Shown: in pieces, positions 39,441 to 52,660 of the stretch
Numbering within the stretch: position 1 is the stretch's first letter
Layout of the letters: the number at the start of each line of letters is the position of its first letter
Source of the DNA: Larimichthys crocea
Taxonomy: Eukaryota > Chordata > Actinopteri > Sciaenidae
Assembly: GCF_000972845.2 (NCBI RefSeq)
Contig: NC_040018.1
Location: 16,279,157 to 16,343,156, forward strand
DNA length: 64,000 bases
Direction: 5' to 3'
Translations under genes and position numbers: made by a program
The notes under the pieces: model-generated
Told to the model about the DNA's origin: nothing
The model's input: the letters and a program-made list of their open reading frames with translations, nothing else
Database searches by the model: none

Positions 39441-41092
39441 ATATTTTAATTAAACCACATCAGAAGTGTAGAGTGGTAACCTGAGCTACATGTACAAAAT
39501 GGGGCCATTTAACTCAACTTAGCTCAACTCCCAATGTAAAATCACCTTATTTGCTTTTCATTACCGAACAATGCAGAACTAGCTCTATCTGAATACGATA
39601 AGAAGGGGTCGTGACATTTGCAGATCAGATAAACCAACCACAGCACACAGTATTTACATCTGGGACATCTCACCTGATGGACCATCTGCAAAACAGTTAC
39701 TTAAAGTCAGTGAGACAAATTAGAGACAATTAGAGAGAAAGATTACTATTCAGAATGAGAAAAGTGGCTGAGAAGTCAACATTTGCAGAGAAAAAGAAGC
39801 ACATGCCTAACGGTGGAAACCAAGATGTAAGATTTTGCTAACATTCTCTTAAGCCTCGGTCACATTAGTTTCTATCTGCTCCATGCTCCACCTTGTGGGT
39901 GGCTGTGATGAGGTTATGCTCCTGAGAATGTGTTTTGTGATTTACACCCACTGATAAGAGTCAGAGATGCTGCTCCCTGTGGACAACTGGACAGAAGTGA
40001 GCGGTGAGCCTCTGCAGACCTCTGGTATGATAGGAAAAAGAACACACAGCAGCGATGAATGTATACCTTTAATGCATATGTAATCTGAGTAAAAAATATT
40101 TTAGTGTTCAGAGCTGGAATGATCAGATTATGCCTTCACTTGATACAGAATAAGAGGCAAAAAAAAAAAGTAAACAGGCTGAGCTGTGGCTTTATTAGTC
40201 AAAGAAAAGGCACTGTGTATTTGGGGTGGGGGTGGGTATTCAAAGAGTGCAATGTCAGTAGTCTGCACTTTGTCAGTTTGTGCTGATTTCATCACAGCCC
40301 CAGAGGGAGAGAACTCCAACAGACCCCTTTTACACCTAATGCCTGAGCCATATATCATTAGAGTTCACATCCTAATGCTCTGGACCGCTGCCTGAGAACA
40401 GATTTCTGTGCAGGATAAATGGCACTTTACATAAAGGGGCAAAGGCAGGATGAACTTAAGACTGGAATTTGGAAATGCTTGTTTTTCCACTTTTCGGGCG
40501 CATCAAGCAGCAGTGACTCATGCTGACTACTGCTGAACAGTATGTTTCAACCTGGGGAACAGTTCAAATCTTTAGTGGCAGTGAATCAGCTTTCACCGCA
40601 AGTTTGAAGTGTTGATGCTACAGTAATACAGCTCTGACCTCAGCAGACAGGGTCATCTTAAGTTCACTTTGCTATTGTCACCTCCCATGTGTTCCCAGAC
40701 AAGTGACCCTCTCATTGCAGGCTATTTCTCATCCAAAGTCACAGCTCATCTAATACTGGCATGCTGTCCTTTAACCAAAACCATATGTTGAAAGCCGCTA
40801 CAGAACAAGCCCCCATTAAAGTCACTGTATGGCTTTATGAAAAGATGATAAGGTAACTAGTGGTGGCAGATGTCTGAAAAGATTGATTATATACTGTATC
40901 TGTTATCCATTAAGGTACAATTAGCTTTTGGGTGTTTGACAAATTTGAAATAGTTGGATCAAATGTAAGTTTCATGTATGTTATAACAACTTCCTGTGTT
41001 AATGAGATTACTGAAAATATTTCTGGCAATGATTTGATTAAGTGACAAGACAAAAGCAATCGCAGGTGATCTCCACTGTTCTTTTATTGGAT

Positions 41093-41098
41093 GAATAT
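41093..41098 (-). terminator. eif3m: eif3m poly(A) signal AATAAA
   Basis: A minus-strand AATAAA (AATAAAAGAACAG) 87 nt after the eif3m stop, giving a short 3' UTR. Confidence 0.75.
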
Positions 41099-41184
41099 AA
41101 AAACTGATCATTTCAGTCAGAGGATTTGGAAAGCAGAAAAAGAATGGAGGGTCAGGCAGTCTAGACAGTCAGGTTAAGGTGGAA

Positions 41185-44100
41185 TTAAGCAGAAGGTGAC
41201 AGGGCTTGCAGACTGGTCTTGACGGTAGCTAGGTTAGCCTTCCAGGCGCTGAGGCTGTCATGCAGCTGCTGCCACTGCTGCTTGCCAAAGGTGCGATGTG
41301 TGCTGTGGCTGATTGAGTGGAAACAGAAAAGCAAGAATGTTAAATTGACAAGATAAATGCAGGCCAAGGTCATGTCTTCCAACTTTGAGGAAATAAAACA
41401 TAGAGCTATAGTAAATGCAACTATGAGTTAGGACTAGACATCATCCAACCTCAAATCACAGCCATGTGGAGACGTGAATTAAAAAAAGGAACAGGAAATA
41501 TTTTCTGAAGGAAATTTAATAATACTTTTTCTTTCTACACAGATTTTTCTGCAGCCCAATCTGGCTCGTAGCATCCTTAACCAGTGATACCAGACTGATT
41601 CAACCAGAATTAGGAATATAATTATCTAGTTTTGGCAAATCATAAACAAACAAACAAACAAACAAACAAAAAAACAGAAGGCTCCATAAAAGACAATCTG
41701 GTAAATGTGAATCTCAAGTTGTTTTTACGTCAACAGAATTTTAGCTCAGCTTCAGTTTCACTTTCAGCTTTCATCCTCAATGCCAGTAAGAGGTTCATAT
41801 GAATTACAAAAAAGTCCAAACTTTTGAAATAACATTTGATGCAATAGTCACAAGCACTTGATATATGAAATAATATAAATGGGACGTGTCAGTGATAATG
41901 ACATGCTTATGCTTAATGAACAACACCATTTACAAGTGCACTCTCACCAGTGTTAGGACAGCTTTTAGATTATCCAGGTAAAGTACGTCAAGTCTGGATT
42001 GGTACCAACCCTACATTTTCCATTACCGCCCCTCGAAATACAGACCTTTACTTAGTCAAACTTTAACAGAGTTAAGCCTTGCATGACAGTTTGATGAAAG
42101 CACTTACCTCACAACAACTTTTCGCTGTGTCTGGTCAATTTTGCAGTACACCATCTTGGTACGAACAGCTGGAAAGAAAGACAGGAACGAAGAGTATGAA
42201 GAGAAAGCAATAAAAATTCACAACTGACACTAGAATGCTTTAAGAGTGAATGCACCTGGAAAATGAAATTGGAGGAATCTAATCCCAGTCACAAAACACT
42301 TAAAGTGTTATTCTTGGTTCAATGCCTATTCCTCACAGTAGTTTGTAAAATCCTACTTATGCCCTATGATCACCACTGAATCTTTCTGTGAACTAACACC
42401 ACAAACAATGATAGATATGTTAATGTAAGCTGAAGTTCTTGTACCGTCAATGACAAACGCCTCAACGTCATCAGCTCCGATCTGCAGCTCCTGTTGCATT
42501 GTGTCAAAGGAGATCTCCTTGAATTCCACTGCCATGCCCATGAATGTCAGCAGACGCATCTTGGCCATGTTTTGCTCGTGAGACAGGCCTGTGGAGCAAC
42601 ACGCAGGGATCATTAAGCACAAAACAGTCACAGTCGATTACTCTTTACTCAGGGAGTTTCCCTGTGATAATTGTTTCTACATTTAGGAGCATGCAGTCAG
42701 GGAATCTTCTCATTAACACAAACAACACTCCACATTGTCTGTTTTGAGAGTCCATCCTACACATGCTTGTAATTACAGTTAAGCCTTCAGTAGTGAGAAA
42801 GAGACACAGTGCTGACACGCACACATTCCTGGACTGTGTCAACAGAGTGCAGTGCATTGGATCAGTTTTTATATTCTACAGACGCGGTCATTTCTAATCG
42901 GAAAAGATGGTTTAAGTCTTAGTTTATGGTCTTCAAGTTTATTTTCGTACTGCAAGGGGTAATTTATATGGAAAACAATTTGCCAATATATTAAAATCAC
43001 AAGTTTATTCTCCCTCTTAGAAATCTGGTAATTTCCCCCCGTGTACCCCCTTAGCATCATAGCAACAGCAGTATGTTAGAGGTGTATGAATTATGTTGAA
43101 ACACTAGTTCTCAAAGACTAAACAATTTAAGTTGTAACTCCCTTCACAGACTCTTTAAAAGTGGCAGTATTATAACACAAAACAGTATTGCAGGGCATTT
43201 TTTTTTCTCATTAATTAACCCGTCTACTGTACTTTTAAACCTGGTCAGTGTGTGTGTCTTTGTGTGTGAAACGGATGCATGTCAAGCTACTTACCCAGAG
43301 AATCAATGAAGTCTTTGTTACTCTGGTAAAACTTTACGTATGCTGCTAGTTTTGCGCTCACGAAAATGGTTAGTAGCTGAAAAAGAGAAATGCCATTGTG
43401 AGAAACACGTTTGGATCACCTGAAAGTAGACTGATAAATGGAATGCACATCATACTGGCTTCAGTGAAGAAATCTTGTCCTTAATGAACATTGGGCTAAA
43501 CAAGTATTGCCTTTAGAAATACCAGCCTGTTGGCCTATGAAAAATCTTACACAGAGACACACCCTGATATTTTTCATTGTCTCAACATCAGGTAATGGGC
43601 AAACTTTCTGGCTGATCAGCATTCAATCTTTTTTTAACTGGTTGACATTTATATACATTATATTGGGTTATGCTTCCCTTAGCTATCCCTGTCACAACAA
43701 AAATGCACTCAAGACCCAGGTAAAACATTGTAATTCTAATTGCGTGACAACACAACTCTTCACAAAAACAATAGATGTGCTTTATGAGTGGCGTTCACAA
43801 AGACACATTTTTCATTAACTAATTAAGTGAAATCAATGATTGGGATTCTAGATACTAGGGTAGGTCTGACAATGCAAGTGATGTGTTTTGAATATTTAAC
43901 GCCACTGAACACTGCGCATCCTTCAGTACTCACATCATGGATGAGCTCTCCCTCCAGGAAGCGAACAGGTTTCAGGGTGAGCAGGTGGTCGATCAGGAAG
44001 GTGTTTGGGTCTTTAAGAGCACGGACGATACATCTATAAAGATGAGAGACACGTACGTTTGAGGCATGTACATTATATCGAGGCTTGATTAGAAATGTTA

Positions 44101-46612
44101 AACGGGGTCTCCAAGTTTACCTGTGGGCGTCAACGCGTGCCTGTGAAGCATTGTCTTCTGTGTAACTTCCCAGCAGCTCAACCATGACTTTTGCTGCAGC
44201 CTCACTGTGAAATGAGTGAATACACTGTTGCAAACCTCTTTTGTACAGACATGATTTACTTAAAGGATAACAAAGAAACATATACATATGCATAAAATGA
44301 ACATATATCATGCACAAATTTCTAAATCTTCAATACTGTGTAGTCGTATTTCTGCTTCTCTTCAAAAATATGGATTTTATACACATGACCTTATATGTAG
44401 TTACCTTTTTTTGCAGTCAACCAATGCTTCATACACAAGCCTCAAGAGTACGTGCTTCTTCTCTGTGTTCAGGTTCCAGTCGATAATCCACTTGCGTACC
44501 TGAGAAGCAGCACAAACATGTCATCATCCGCAGCTCAAAGCTAAGAAATACACAGCATCTGTCTTGCAGTGTTCATAGTCAGTTAATCAGAGTGTAGATA
44601 TACCTGATCAAGGTCAGTGGGGATGAAAGAGATGGCATTACAAGTTGCCGCCACCTTGATGAGGCTGCAGAAGACAGTGTACCTCACTGGAGTGTTCTCA
44701 TCCATGCCATGGAACAGGTTACTCAGCCTGTAACATCAAAACATAGAAGAGATACGTCACGTTTGAATTGAGATTTGAGTTTTCTCAAAACATGTCGCCT
44801 GTTTTGATAGCTGCTTTCTTGGCTGTCGATGTTCAGTATTTCCCCCCACACTTCATTTGGGCTGGCCACCAAGTATATTAATAGTGTATCTGGTGACTAA
44901 TTTTAGTATTTATCTGTCCAAGAGAATGAAGCTGTCTGTGATCGATTAACTAGTAGACAGTCCCTACCTCTATAGTCTATACTGACAATCAGACATGCTC
45001 TGCAGAGAAATAATGAGCAAAAGAGATATGAATACATGAACGGACCAGGCACTGGTTTTGGGACATTTTTACATTAACAACAAGGTCACTTATTTTACTT
45101 TTACTTACTCATCAACATCAAAACAATGATCTGGTTAGTTTTTCATGCATCAGAGCTGTAAACTTTTGTCCTGTCACAGATTCATGAATGACAATGAAGA
45201 CAGGCACGGCTGTAAAAAGTAAAATGACTCACAGCTGCATCCTGAGGGAGGGCCTCTCTCCTTCACGGAACTTCACCAGTTTCTCACACAGACTTTCAAT
45301 GAGAGCCTCCTGCTTGTCTGTCTCCAGGATCAACAGCAGAGACACGATGCTGTTCATCACACTCTCTACATCTGCAGAGGGATTCAGAGAGATGGCACAC
45401 AGGGAATTAGAAACTGTTATCAGAAGTAGTATCAGAGTCAGTTGCATCCCACATACAGTGTCTGACAAAAGATTGGACACACCTTCTTTTTCAGTGTTTT
45501 CTTTTTTGTCTTTATCTTTGCTATTATTATTATACGCATAAGAGCCCGCAAATATTAAAGAGTTTAAGTAGCAGACACATCTCAACATGAACGTGAATCA
45601 GGCCTTCATGGTCGAATTACTACAAACAAAACACAGAAGAAAACAAAATGGCTGGGCGAAGAAACACAAGGACAGGACATTAGACCCGTTAAAATCTGTA
45701 TCTGATCAGTGAAATTTGAGATTTTTTTTTTGTTCCAAGTGTCTGGCGAAGAGAAGATGTACGGGTGTTATCTGCATGTGTGGTTCCCACTGGTGTGATG
45801 GCGGCTTTGTTGCCAGTCTGTTATTGTCCGATTTATATAAAAGAAGCAGGATGCGGCCGCATCATCATCCTTTACCTTTGTCGTCGTCCTTGAGACACAC
45901 ATCACACGCCTCGATGATCTGAGCCAGATCAACATGAAGTCCACCCTCAGAGTTTTCTTCTGATATCTCGGCTCCTTTGGACTTCATGTAGGCTCTCAGC
46001 TCTGAGGCCTGCAACACAACACAGCAACATAAATGGTTAAGAAACAAACAAAACAAGTGTGACAGTGTGTATAAAAACAAAAGAATGTAGCTATAATAGT
46101 TAGCATAAAGACTTGATCTCTTTGTTTTTCAATCACAGGAATATCTGCCACAATCAGCTGTTCATCTTTTGTCTAAAACTTGAGCCGTCAGCTGTGTTTG
46201 TCTGGCACACAGGACGCTTTGAGTGGTTTGCTGTTTTCTTTGTTTATTTTGGATGTCTGGCTAGGCAGCTAGCATTCAAAGCTAACGTCGTCCTTAACCT
46301 TTATTATTGACATGTGTGTCACTGTTAGCCACAGACACACTGAGCTGCAAGCTGCTTAAAGAGACGAGTCTTAACTAAATCACACACAAGCCGCTCTGGC
46401 GGTAAGTTTGATGGTGTAACTACTCATCACATGCTCCCACATATGTCACATAATCAGCATGGAGCTAACAGCCAGCTAACATGCTACATTAGCTGGTTAG
46501 ATCATGTTTATCGAGTCATCGGCGGACTGGAAATGATGGAAAATGAGTTTTCAAGAGACATGTGTCGTACCTGGTCTTCTTCCGTAATATCGATAAACGC
46601 CGGGACGCTCAT
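41185..46612 (-). CDS. eif3m: Eukaryotic translation initiation factor 3 subunit M
   Basis: There are eleven coding exons, in transcript order: 46612-46571, 46008-45876, 45371-45233, 44727-44604, 44499-44405, 44204-44121, 44033-43934, 43376-43295, 42588-42445, 42168-42108 and 41308-41185. They total 1,128 nt or 375 aa (human 374). The protein starts [14 protein letters not shown] and is close to the human protein throughout ([64 protein letters not shown]-like, [30 protein letters not shown]). The N-terminal half is alpha-helical repeats; the PCI domain covers about residues 180-345. It is a core PCI subunit of the cytoplasmic eIF3 complex, which loads mRNA onto the 40S ribosome. All introns are GT-AG and all phases close. 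Identification is certain. Confidence 0.97.
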
Positions 46613-46900
46613 TTTAGGTGATTTTTATGAGCCCAGATGATGAAATCCACGCTCCCACCACTGCCGAGACCTGAGCGGAAAAGAAAAGGAAACAGTGCCG
46701 GTGAAACTCTTCTGGATCCGGGTCATGCTGTTAAAGACGCAGTAACTCAGCCTGAAGCGCCGTGGAGGGATGTCTCATGGCTGATTGTGATGAGACCCTC
46801 TCCCCTACATTGTCCAAGAGTATGTGTAATAATAAAAAAAAAAATGGCCCACTATAATGCACATGAATTATTGGACTGAAATACCTCTCTGTGTGTGCTG
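46613..46900 (-). promoter_or_regulatory. eif3m: eif3m promoter region
   Basis: This is the sequence just upstream of the eif3m ATG. It is moderately CpG-containing (GAGCGGAAAAG, GATCCGGGTC, GAAGCGCCG). No TATA box was evident. The exact start site is not determined. Confidence 0.4.
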
Positions 46901-47115
46901 CATAGCTTCAGCTTGTGCATCCACCTTCCTTCAGAGGTCAGATGACCTCCTAAATTTTTATCAGTCAACCAGACTTCCACCACCACATCTTACTCTTTCA
47001 TTCTCTCTTATCCAGATATCAATCTCCTCTTTGGGGGGATTAACCCTGGATGTCTTGGATGAGATTTACAGCGATGAACCTCATCCCCATAAGAGGTTAT
47101 CTGATTGAGCTGCAG

Positions 47116-47289
47116 GCCCATCTGAATGGACCACCATGGCAGGCCTTGACCCAGAGCTTTCCAACCCGGAAACACTATCGGTGTCAGAGGGCAGCACTCT
47201 TCCACCGTACCCCTGCTGACCTATGGGTGCGCTCTGTACCAAATGGGATCCTGCGTATTGGTACCATGGCAGGTCACTTGGTGATTGAG
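47116..47289 (+). CDS. Unassigned exon-like open frame near eif3m
   Basis: The reading frame is open from an acceptor-like GAGCTGCAG (ending 47115) to a strong donor, GAG|GTGAGT, at 47290: 58 codons, phase 0 at both ends. It reads GPPWQALTQSFPTRKHYRCQ... and ends NGILRIGTMAGHLVIE. The block is GC-richer than its surroundings. I do not recognise the protein. The last 14 residues resemble the first strand of a C2 domain (G-x-L-x-I-G...G-x-L-V-x-E-V), which is weak evidence. The opposite strand is also open here (47081-47329, Ser/Gly-rich), so the strand is uncertain. No partner exon was found within several kb. It could be an exon of an unknown gene, a decayed gene remnant or chance. Confidence 0.25.
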
Positions 47290-47439
47290 GTGAGTTGAGG
47301 TGAAGAGGGTAAGTGGAGGAAGAGTTCAAACTAAAACTATGTAGGTCAGGTTACGAATGTTTGAGGTGTTGTGAGCTGTGTCCCAAAGTGAGGCTGTTGT
47401 GGAGTGTCAAGCTTCCCTACAGCTCATCAGTTCATCAGT

Positions 47440-47467
<28 letters not shown>
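47440..47467. repeat. (CA)14 microsatellite
   Basis: A perfect CA run, followed by A-rich sequence. Confidence 0.95.
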
Positions 47468-47471
<4 letters not shown>

Positions 47472-49589
47472 AAAGTGTATTTGCGGGATTTCTGGACTAT
47501 AGAGGACAAATCATGCCATGTGTCATTATTCTTAGAAAGCCTGCTTGTTCCATAAACCCACAGTTACTGTTAGGGAACCAAGCAAGTTGTATTCAGCAGG
47601 GTAGATGCCTTAAAATAGTCTGCTAAGAGGAACTGGCTGATAGAGTGTTTCACCATAGTGCTGGTATGATGCGTCATTCTATTGGGAAGGCAAGTGCCTG
47701 GTACCAAATCCCACCCTCAATCTCTCCCTGCCCTCGTACGCTGTCACTGCAAAGAATTTATAGCTGCTTCTCCACAAGTGTGCTTGTGTAACTGTGAGGT
47801 TTTCATTATCTGATTAACAGCTGTTGTCAAGTGCCTGGTGTATTTCAAGTCCAAAATAAGAGTTTTGGGGGCTTTGAAGCTCCAGGTGCATTTGAGACAT
47901 TGTTTTTGTCTTCTTTAAAAGGTCTTTAAAATGCCACAGTGTGTTATGATGCTTAATAGCCTTTATAATATGCATGACAGAATGTCCCAAAAATAGCAAT
48001 GGATGTTGGACTGCAGTAAAACCTTTTAACTCCAAGGAGACTGTACCTGGTACAACTATTAAACTAAGATTTAGTCTGTTTTATGTCATTCTAAATCCAG
48101 CTTGGCAATGTAGTCTTCACAAAATGTAGAAGCAATCTAGCAGCAGAGATCAGCCATGTTTTCTGACACTTTTTTACTCATGTCTGATTGGATGTTTTAT
48201 GTTGGTATGTATGTAGAACGTTAGTCATTCTGCTTTTTTTTTTTTTTTTTGGTTCCCTTAAGGTTGTGAAATCATTACAGATATTGCAAAAGTAAACTAA
48301 TTTCATTTGACATTGCGTTACAAATGTATGTTCTATGTTAAATCATTTTTCATGATTAATCATCAATTTTCTCACCACTTCTCTCCTCTTTACTGAACTT
48401 TTTCTATTTTCCGAGACTTGTTGCAACAGCTCCACTCCATTTTTTATGTAAATTACGTAACTCTAAATTGAGGACTTTTATTTTTTTTCACTTGCAAATA
48501 GTTCTCTGTAATAAAAACACACACTACGTTTTGATAGACACGTACTGTATATTGTGTTAAACAAATATGTCTGTCAGCATGTGTGATGGTGTATGATCCT
48601 GTTTCTATATTTGCTTAACCTTATAGTAAAATCTAGGGAATGCATAAGACAAAAGCTTACTACAGATAATCCGAAATGAATATCTATTGATGTTTATTTG
48701 TAGAACAAATCACCTCTGAAATATTTGCCTTGTCAATATGTCTATACTGACCCCATCCATGTTTGTTTGATTGGAAATAGCACATGCTCTTCCTAAACGG
48801 CTGGCAAATTGCCTGCTCAGCCCCCTCAAAGATAAATGACTGTGTGTTAAGAGTTAGTTGAGCCCAGGTGTCTGCTCTCTCTCTGTCAACTAGCCAAGTG
48901 GTGAGTATCCATGTAAGCCAGTCTCATGGTCATCATCCAACATGGCTACCTACCTTCCACCCACTAATTGTCTGGTTCCCACAGTTCTGCTTGCCTTCAC
49001 AATCTCGGAAAAATCCCCTTGCTCAGGCTCATCTATCAGCCAGTGACCTTGTCAGAGTGCATCGCATGAGTAACTTCCCTGCTTCCCTAGGTGGGGCAAA
49101 TAGATTCTTAATTACTTATAAGCTGACTCACCCGCCCTTCCCGCACACACACACAAATACAAGAAACAAATAAACAAACAAAGCCAATATATTAAACAGA
49201 GACGAGTCCAGAGTCCACAATGGTCCCAGGCATGCAAAATCATGTGGAGCCCCCACAACTACAGAGATATTTTATGAACCCTTTACATGCTGTTTTGTTA
49301 ATATGCATGCATGACTGTCATCCAACAGTTACAGCACAAGCTGCTTAACCGCTGTTAATGACTTGTTCAACATCATATCTCAGCTCAGCTTTCATATACG
49401 GTAAGATTTGAGCCAATAAACACTTATTTATAGTAGCTAGTTCAGTACTATAAAGCAGTTGTTATATTATGTTAAAAGGGAGAAACTTCTGTCATTATCC
49501 ATGATTTTATCTTTACAAACCATTATCCTATTGTCACTTTCCCCACTTTTACCTCTTTATATTACGCTCAGTAACTCTACAGCTGAGAT

Positions 49590-49925
49590 GCTTAGTCAGT
49601 TAACTGATTAGTTAGACTACTGAAAAGTAATTGGAATGTAATTTCATACTTGATTCATTGTTGAGAAGGTAATATTTTAGACAAAACTGCCGAACATTTC
49701 CTAGTTCCATATTCTCTGTCTTTGGTACATGTAATTGTAAATGGACTATCTTTTGATATCTTCTGTTGGTTGGACAAAACATGAAATTTAATATCATCAC
49801 CATAGGCTTTGTGAACTTTTTGACATTTTATAGACCATTTAATTAATTACTTAAACAAGAAAATACTAAAATTCAATTAAATAATTGATTAATTGATTAT
49901 GAAAATGTTTACATAGTTGCAGCCA
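49590..49925 (+). repeat. Teleost 'attaatcgatta' repeat, copy 2
   Basis: It starts TTAGTCAGTTAACTGATTAG and continues with TTGGTTGGACAAAACATGAAAT, ATCATCACCATAGGCTTTG and GACATTTTATAGACCATTTAATTAATTAC. It ends AATTGATTAATTGATTATGAAAA...TAGTTGCAGCC. I recall this as nearly the whole of a common fish repeat, in the same orientation as 14370-14590. Confidence 0.65.
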
Positions 49926-52309
49926 TGAATAACTCCTCAGGCTGCAAGCATCAAAACAAACTTGCTATAGCCTCTTTGTTTTGTAGCTCATTGTTTTATG
50001 ACTTGCAAATGGTTTGGGCCTGACCAACGGTGACACGGTGACGATAAACCAGTTGTACTGTGCCCACACCAACTGGCAGACCATATTTAGTCAGTAGCTG
50101 GCCAACAGAGTAGAGCAACCAGTAAATTAAAGTGCCAGAACAAACCAGAGCTAAATGAAGATTGAATATTTTAAGTACATTTCTCAGGTGGTCAGAAACT
50201 ATATGAATGCTAATGTTGCTCTGTATCTACTGGATGTAAACGTATGAAATCTTCATTAGCCAGTGATGTTGTGTATTTGTATCCATCAGTGTGTTTTCTG
50301 CCCCCTACTGGCTACAAGTTAATTTATGCAGCTTTAACAAGACCCCCAGTCAAAAAGGTCATACCATGTGCATATGCCGTGTACATTCACCTTACTGAAT
50401 GCTTATGCTTATGGTCTACTGTGTTGAGTCTCTGTGACCCCTTAGCTCCTCTACCACCAGATCGTCAATCAGGCAGCACAGCTACTCACCTCCATCCTAG
50501 TTAAATGAATTCACATACTATTTCTTTTGTTCATTCAATTAGAATGAGTTTGTTCTTTTATCAGCCTCCTAGATGTTGCTGACTTGGCAGTACTGTAGCT
50601 AGCGATCTGCAGCGATGGTTGGTACGTGAAATACCACTGTTATCTTGCCATATCACTTAATGACCAGCATCATATCACACCAAAGACTGCAGCAATCAAT
50701 CAAAGCGAGTTTGCGTTTGTGGTGTTGAGCTATCTGAGGTCATTAATCCCCCTATGTGGAATGTGTGTGCTCTGTTTCAACCTAATGGCAGCAGCAGCAG
50801 CAGCAGCAAAAAAACAAAAATAAAAACGTAATTCTGCCGTTTCTTTCTGGATAGATTGAGTCACTGCTGTAAAACTGGAGCTCCGTTAATGATGGAGTGG
50901 TCTCTTGTCTTGTTTAATATAAACACACTCACAGGATAGGAGGAGCAATAAGAGTTTAAAATGCACAGTCGTACAAAGAATCAATTTGTTTCAATTGGGG
51001 AAACATTGCACAATATTTGGCTTGAAGCTATACATTCCAGATCTCAGAAATACTAATTAGAGGCATGTTAAACTGTGTGACCCTTTGCTTCTGAGATACT
51101 GTTCATTAGCGCTGATAGATATGATGTTGAAAGAGAACAGACAACTGGTAAAACTTTCCAAATATTGAAATAAGTTGCTCAGAGACAAGACGACTGTTTT
51201 CTTTCTCACAAAAGTTAGAATGTGCTTGAAATAAATTATTTTTCCTATTCTATTAAATTTACTAAATAATAATCAGCATTACCAGCAGTAACAACTAATC
51301 TATAGCTTTCCAGTACAAAAACAAAACTTCCTGATTTTGAGAAATTTCTATAAAGTGGTATTTCCCTAAAGTCAAGACTTGTGTGGTCATAGTTACATAA
51401 TTGCAGTATATTTTCCCATCATCGTGCACATACCTCATCCTGTCATCCTGTAAACTTGTCTCAGAATGAGACAACAGACATTAACCGCTAGAGATATCTA
51501 GAAATGTTTTCTGATGACTACTCACGACTGACCACAGCTGCTAGGGTGTGACAGCGTAGAAGAGGCTGTGGTTTACTGTAAAGAAGTGATAAAGTCTGGC
51601 CTTGATGCTGACACACAGACACCTGTGGGGATGAGACATAATTTGTTCAGCAGAACACATTTTAAACATTTATCTTATTTTTAAAAGCGTACGTCTGTGT
51701 ATTTTTTTTCCGACATTCATTCATCCTTCAGCTATTCCTGCATTTGCTGTTTAGTTTGATAAACGAAAAATCATACATTGCCCAGTGACTGCACTCTACA
51801 ATATGATTATGACCGTCCACCACTGAATTCATAGCTAAGTCCATGAGCGAGATGTACTGTAATAATTTATAGCCTTGTTTAAATGTTTTAATTTATACAG
51901 CTTTATGCATGTTTTTGAAAGACAAACTGTGACTGCTATGAACTACTATATATTCATCTTTGATTTGTAAAAGCTCAACCCTGCATTACAACATTACAAC
52001 ATTAGTAAACACAAATATCCATGCATATAAACACAATTTTAATTGCTCTTAAACTTTAGCTGACAGTTTAATCGCATATTGATGTAAACTCAAAATATCA
52101 AATGTCCAACAATTGTGCTCGCTCAGAATATTTAGATACTTTATTGTCAACAAACAAATCAGGCAAGAAATTGATCCTGTCAGCAAAAAAAATAATAATA
52201 ATACATCGTGATGCCCAAATACAATTTTAAAAATACATAATTAAGCCACACGATTTGGCTGGTTGACATGTACCTTCATTACAATATTACTGTAGTTCAT
52301 TTTGAGTCA

Positions 52310-52660
52310 AGGTATCAAGGTTAATTTATTTGTCATTTTACAACCCAGGGTTGTGCAATGAAATGTCAGTCCATGCTACACACACAGAACATACAGTATA
52401 TACAAATATTTTAAAATAGAATAATATAAACTATATATTCAGTTAATTATATATGTATATACGTATACATGTATAGGAGAAAGTATGCATGGCATACTAG
52501 AAGTTCATTTATTTGTTTACAGTGGAGTGCAGAGAGGATGAGTTGGGGAGTCTGCATCTGTAGGTTGGTGGTATGTCAGTGGATACTTAACTTATGTAAA
52601 CAGGCTGCAGCTGGGTATTGGTTATTGTTTTTTAGTATGCAGGTACCTCACTGCACTGAT
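52310..52660. repeat. Possible dispersed repeat (TTTATTTGTCATT...GTGCAATGAAATG type)
   Basis: TTTATTTGTCATTTTACAAC followed by GTGCAATGAAATGTCAGT and a cluster of ACAGTATATACA words resembles a repeat 3' end seen in many fish genomes. The resemblance is from memory only, and the boundaries are approximate. Confidence 0.3.

Larger units (their letters stand above)
37343..41092. other. Intergenic interval between prrg4 and eif3m, no gene found
   Basis: The first few hundred bases include the prrg4 promoter (CpG-containing GCGCGTATAACGG just upstream of the ATG). The rest holds a (TA)15 tract (38173-38202) and a degraded 'aagtaaaagta' repeat (39215-39440). No frame longer than 82 codons and nothing coiled-coil-like was seen. 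CCDC73, which sits here in human, was not found. Confidence 0.6.

Noticed and set aside
45229..45588. Extension of the eif3m exon upstream of 45371
   Set aside because: Continuation of the frame into the intron; the acceptor CTGCAG at 45372-45374 and the human alignment end the exon at 45371.
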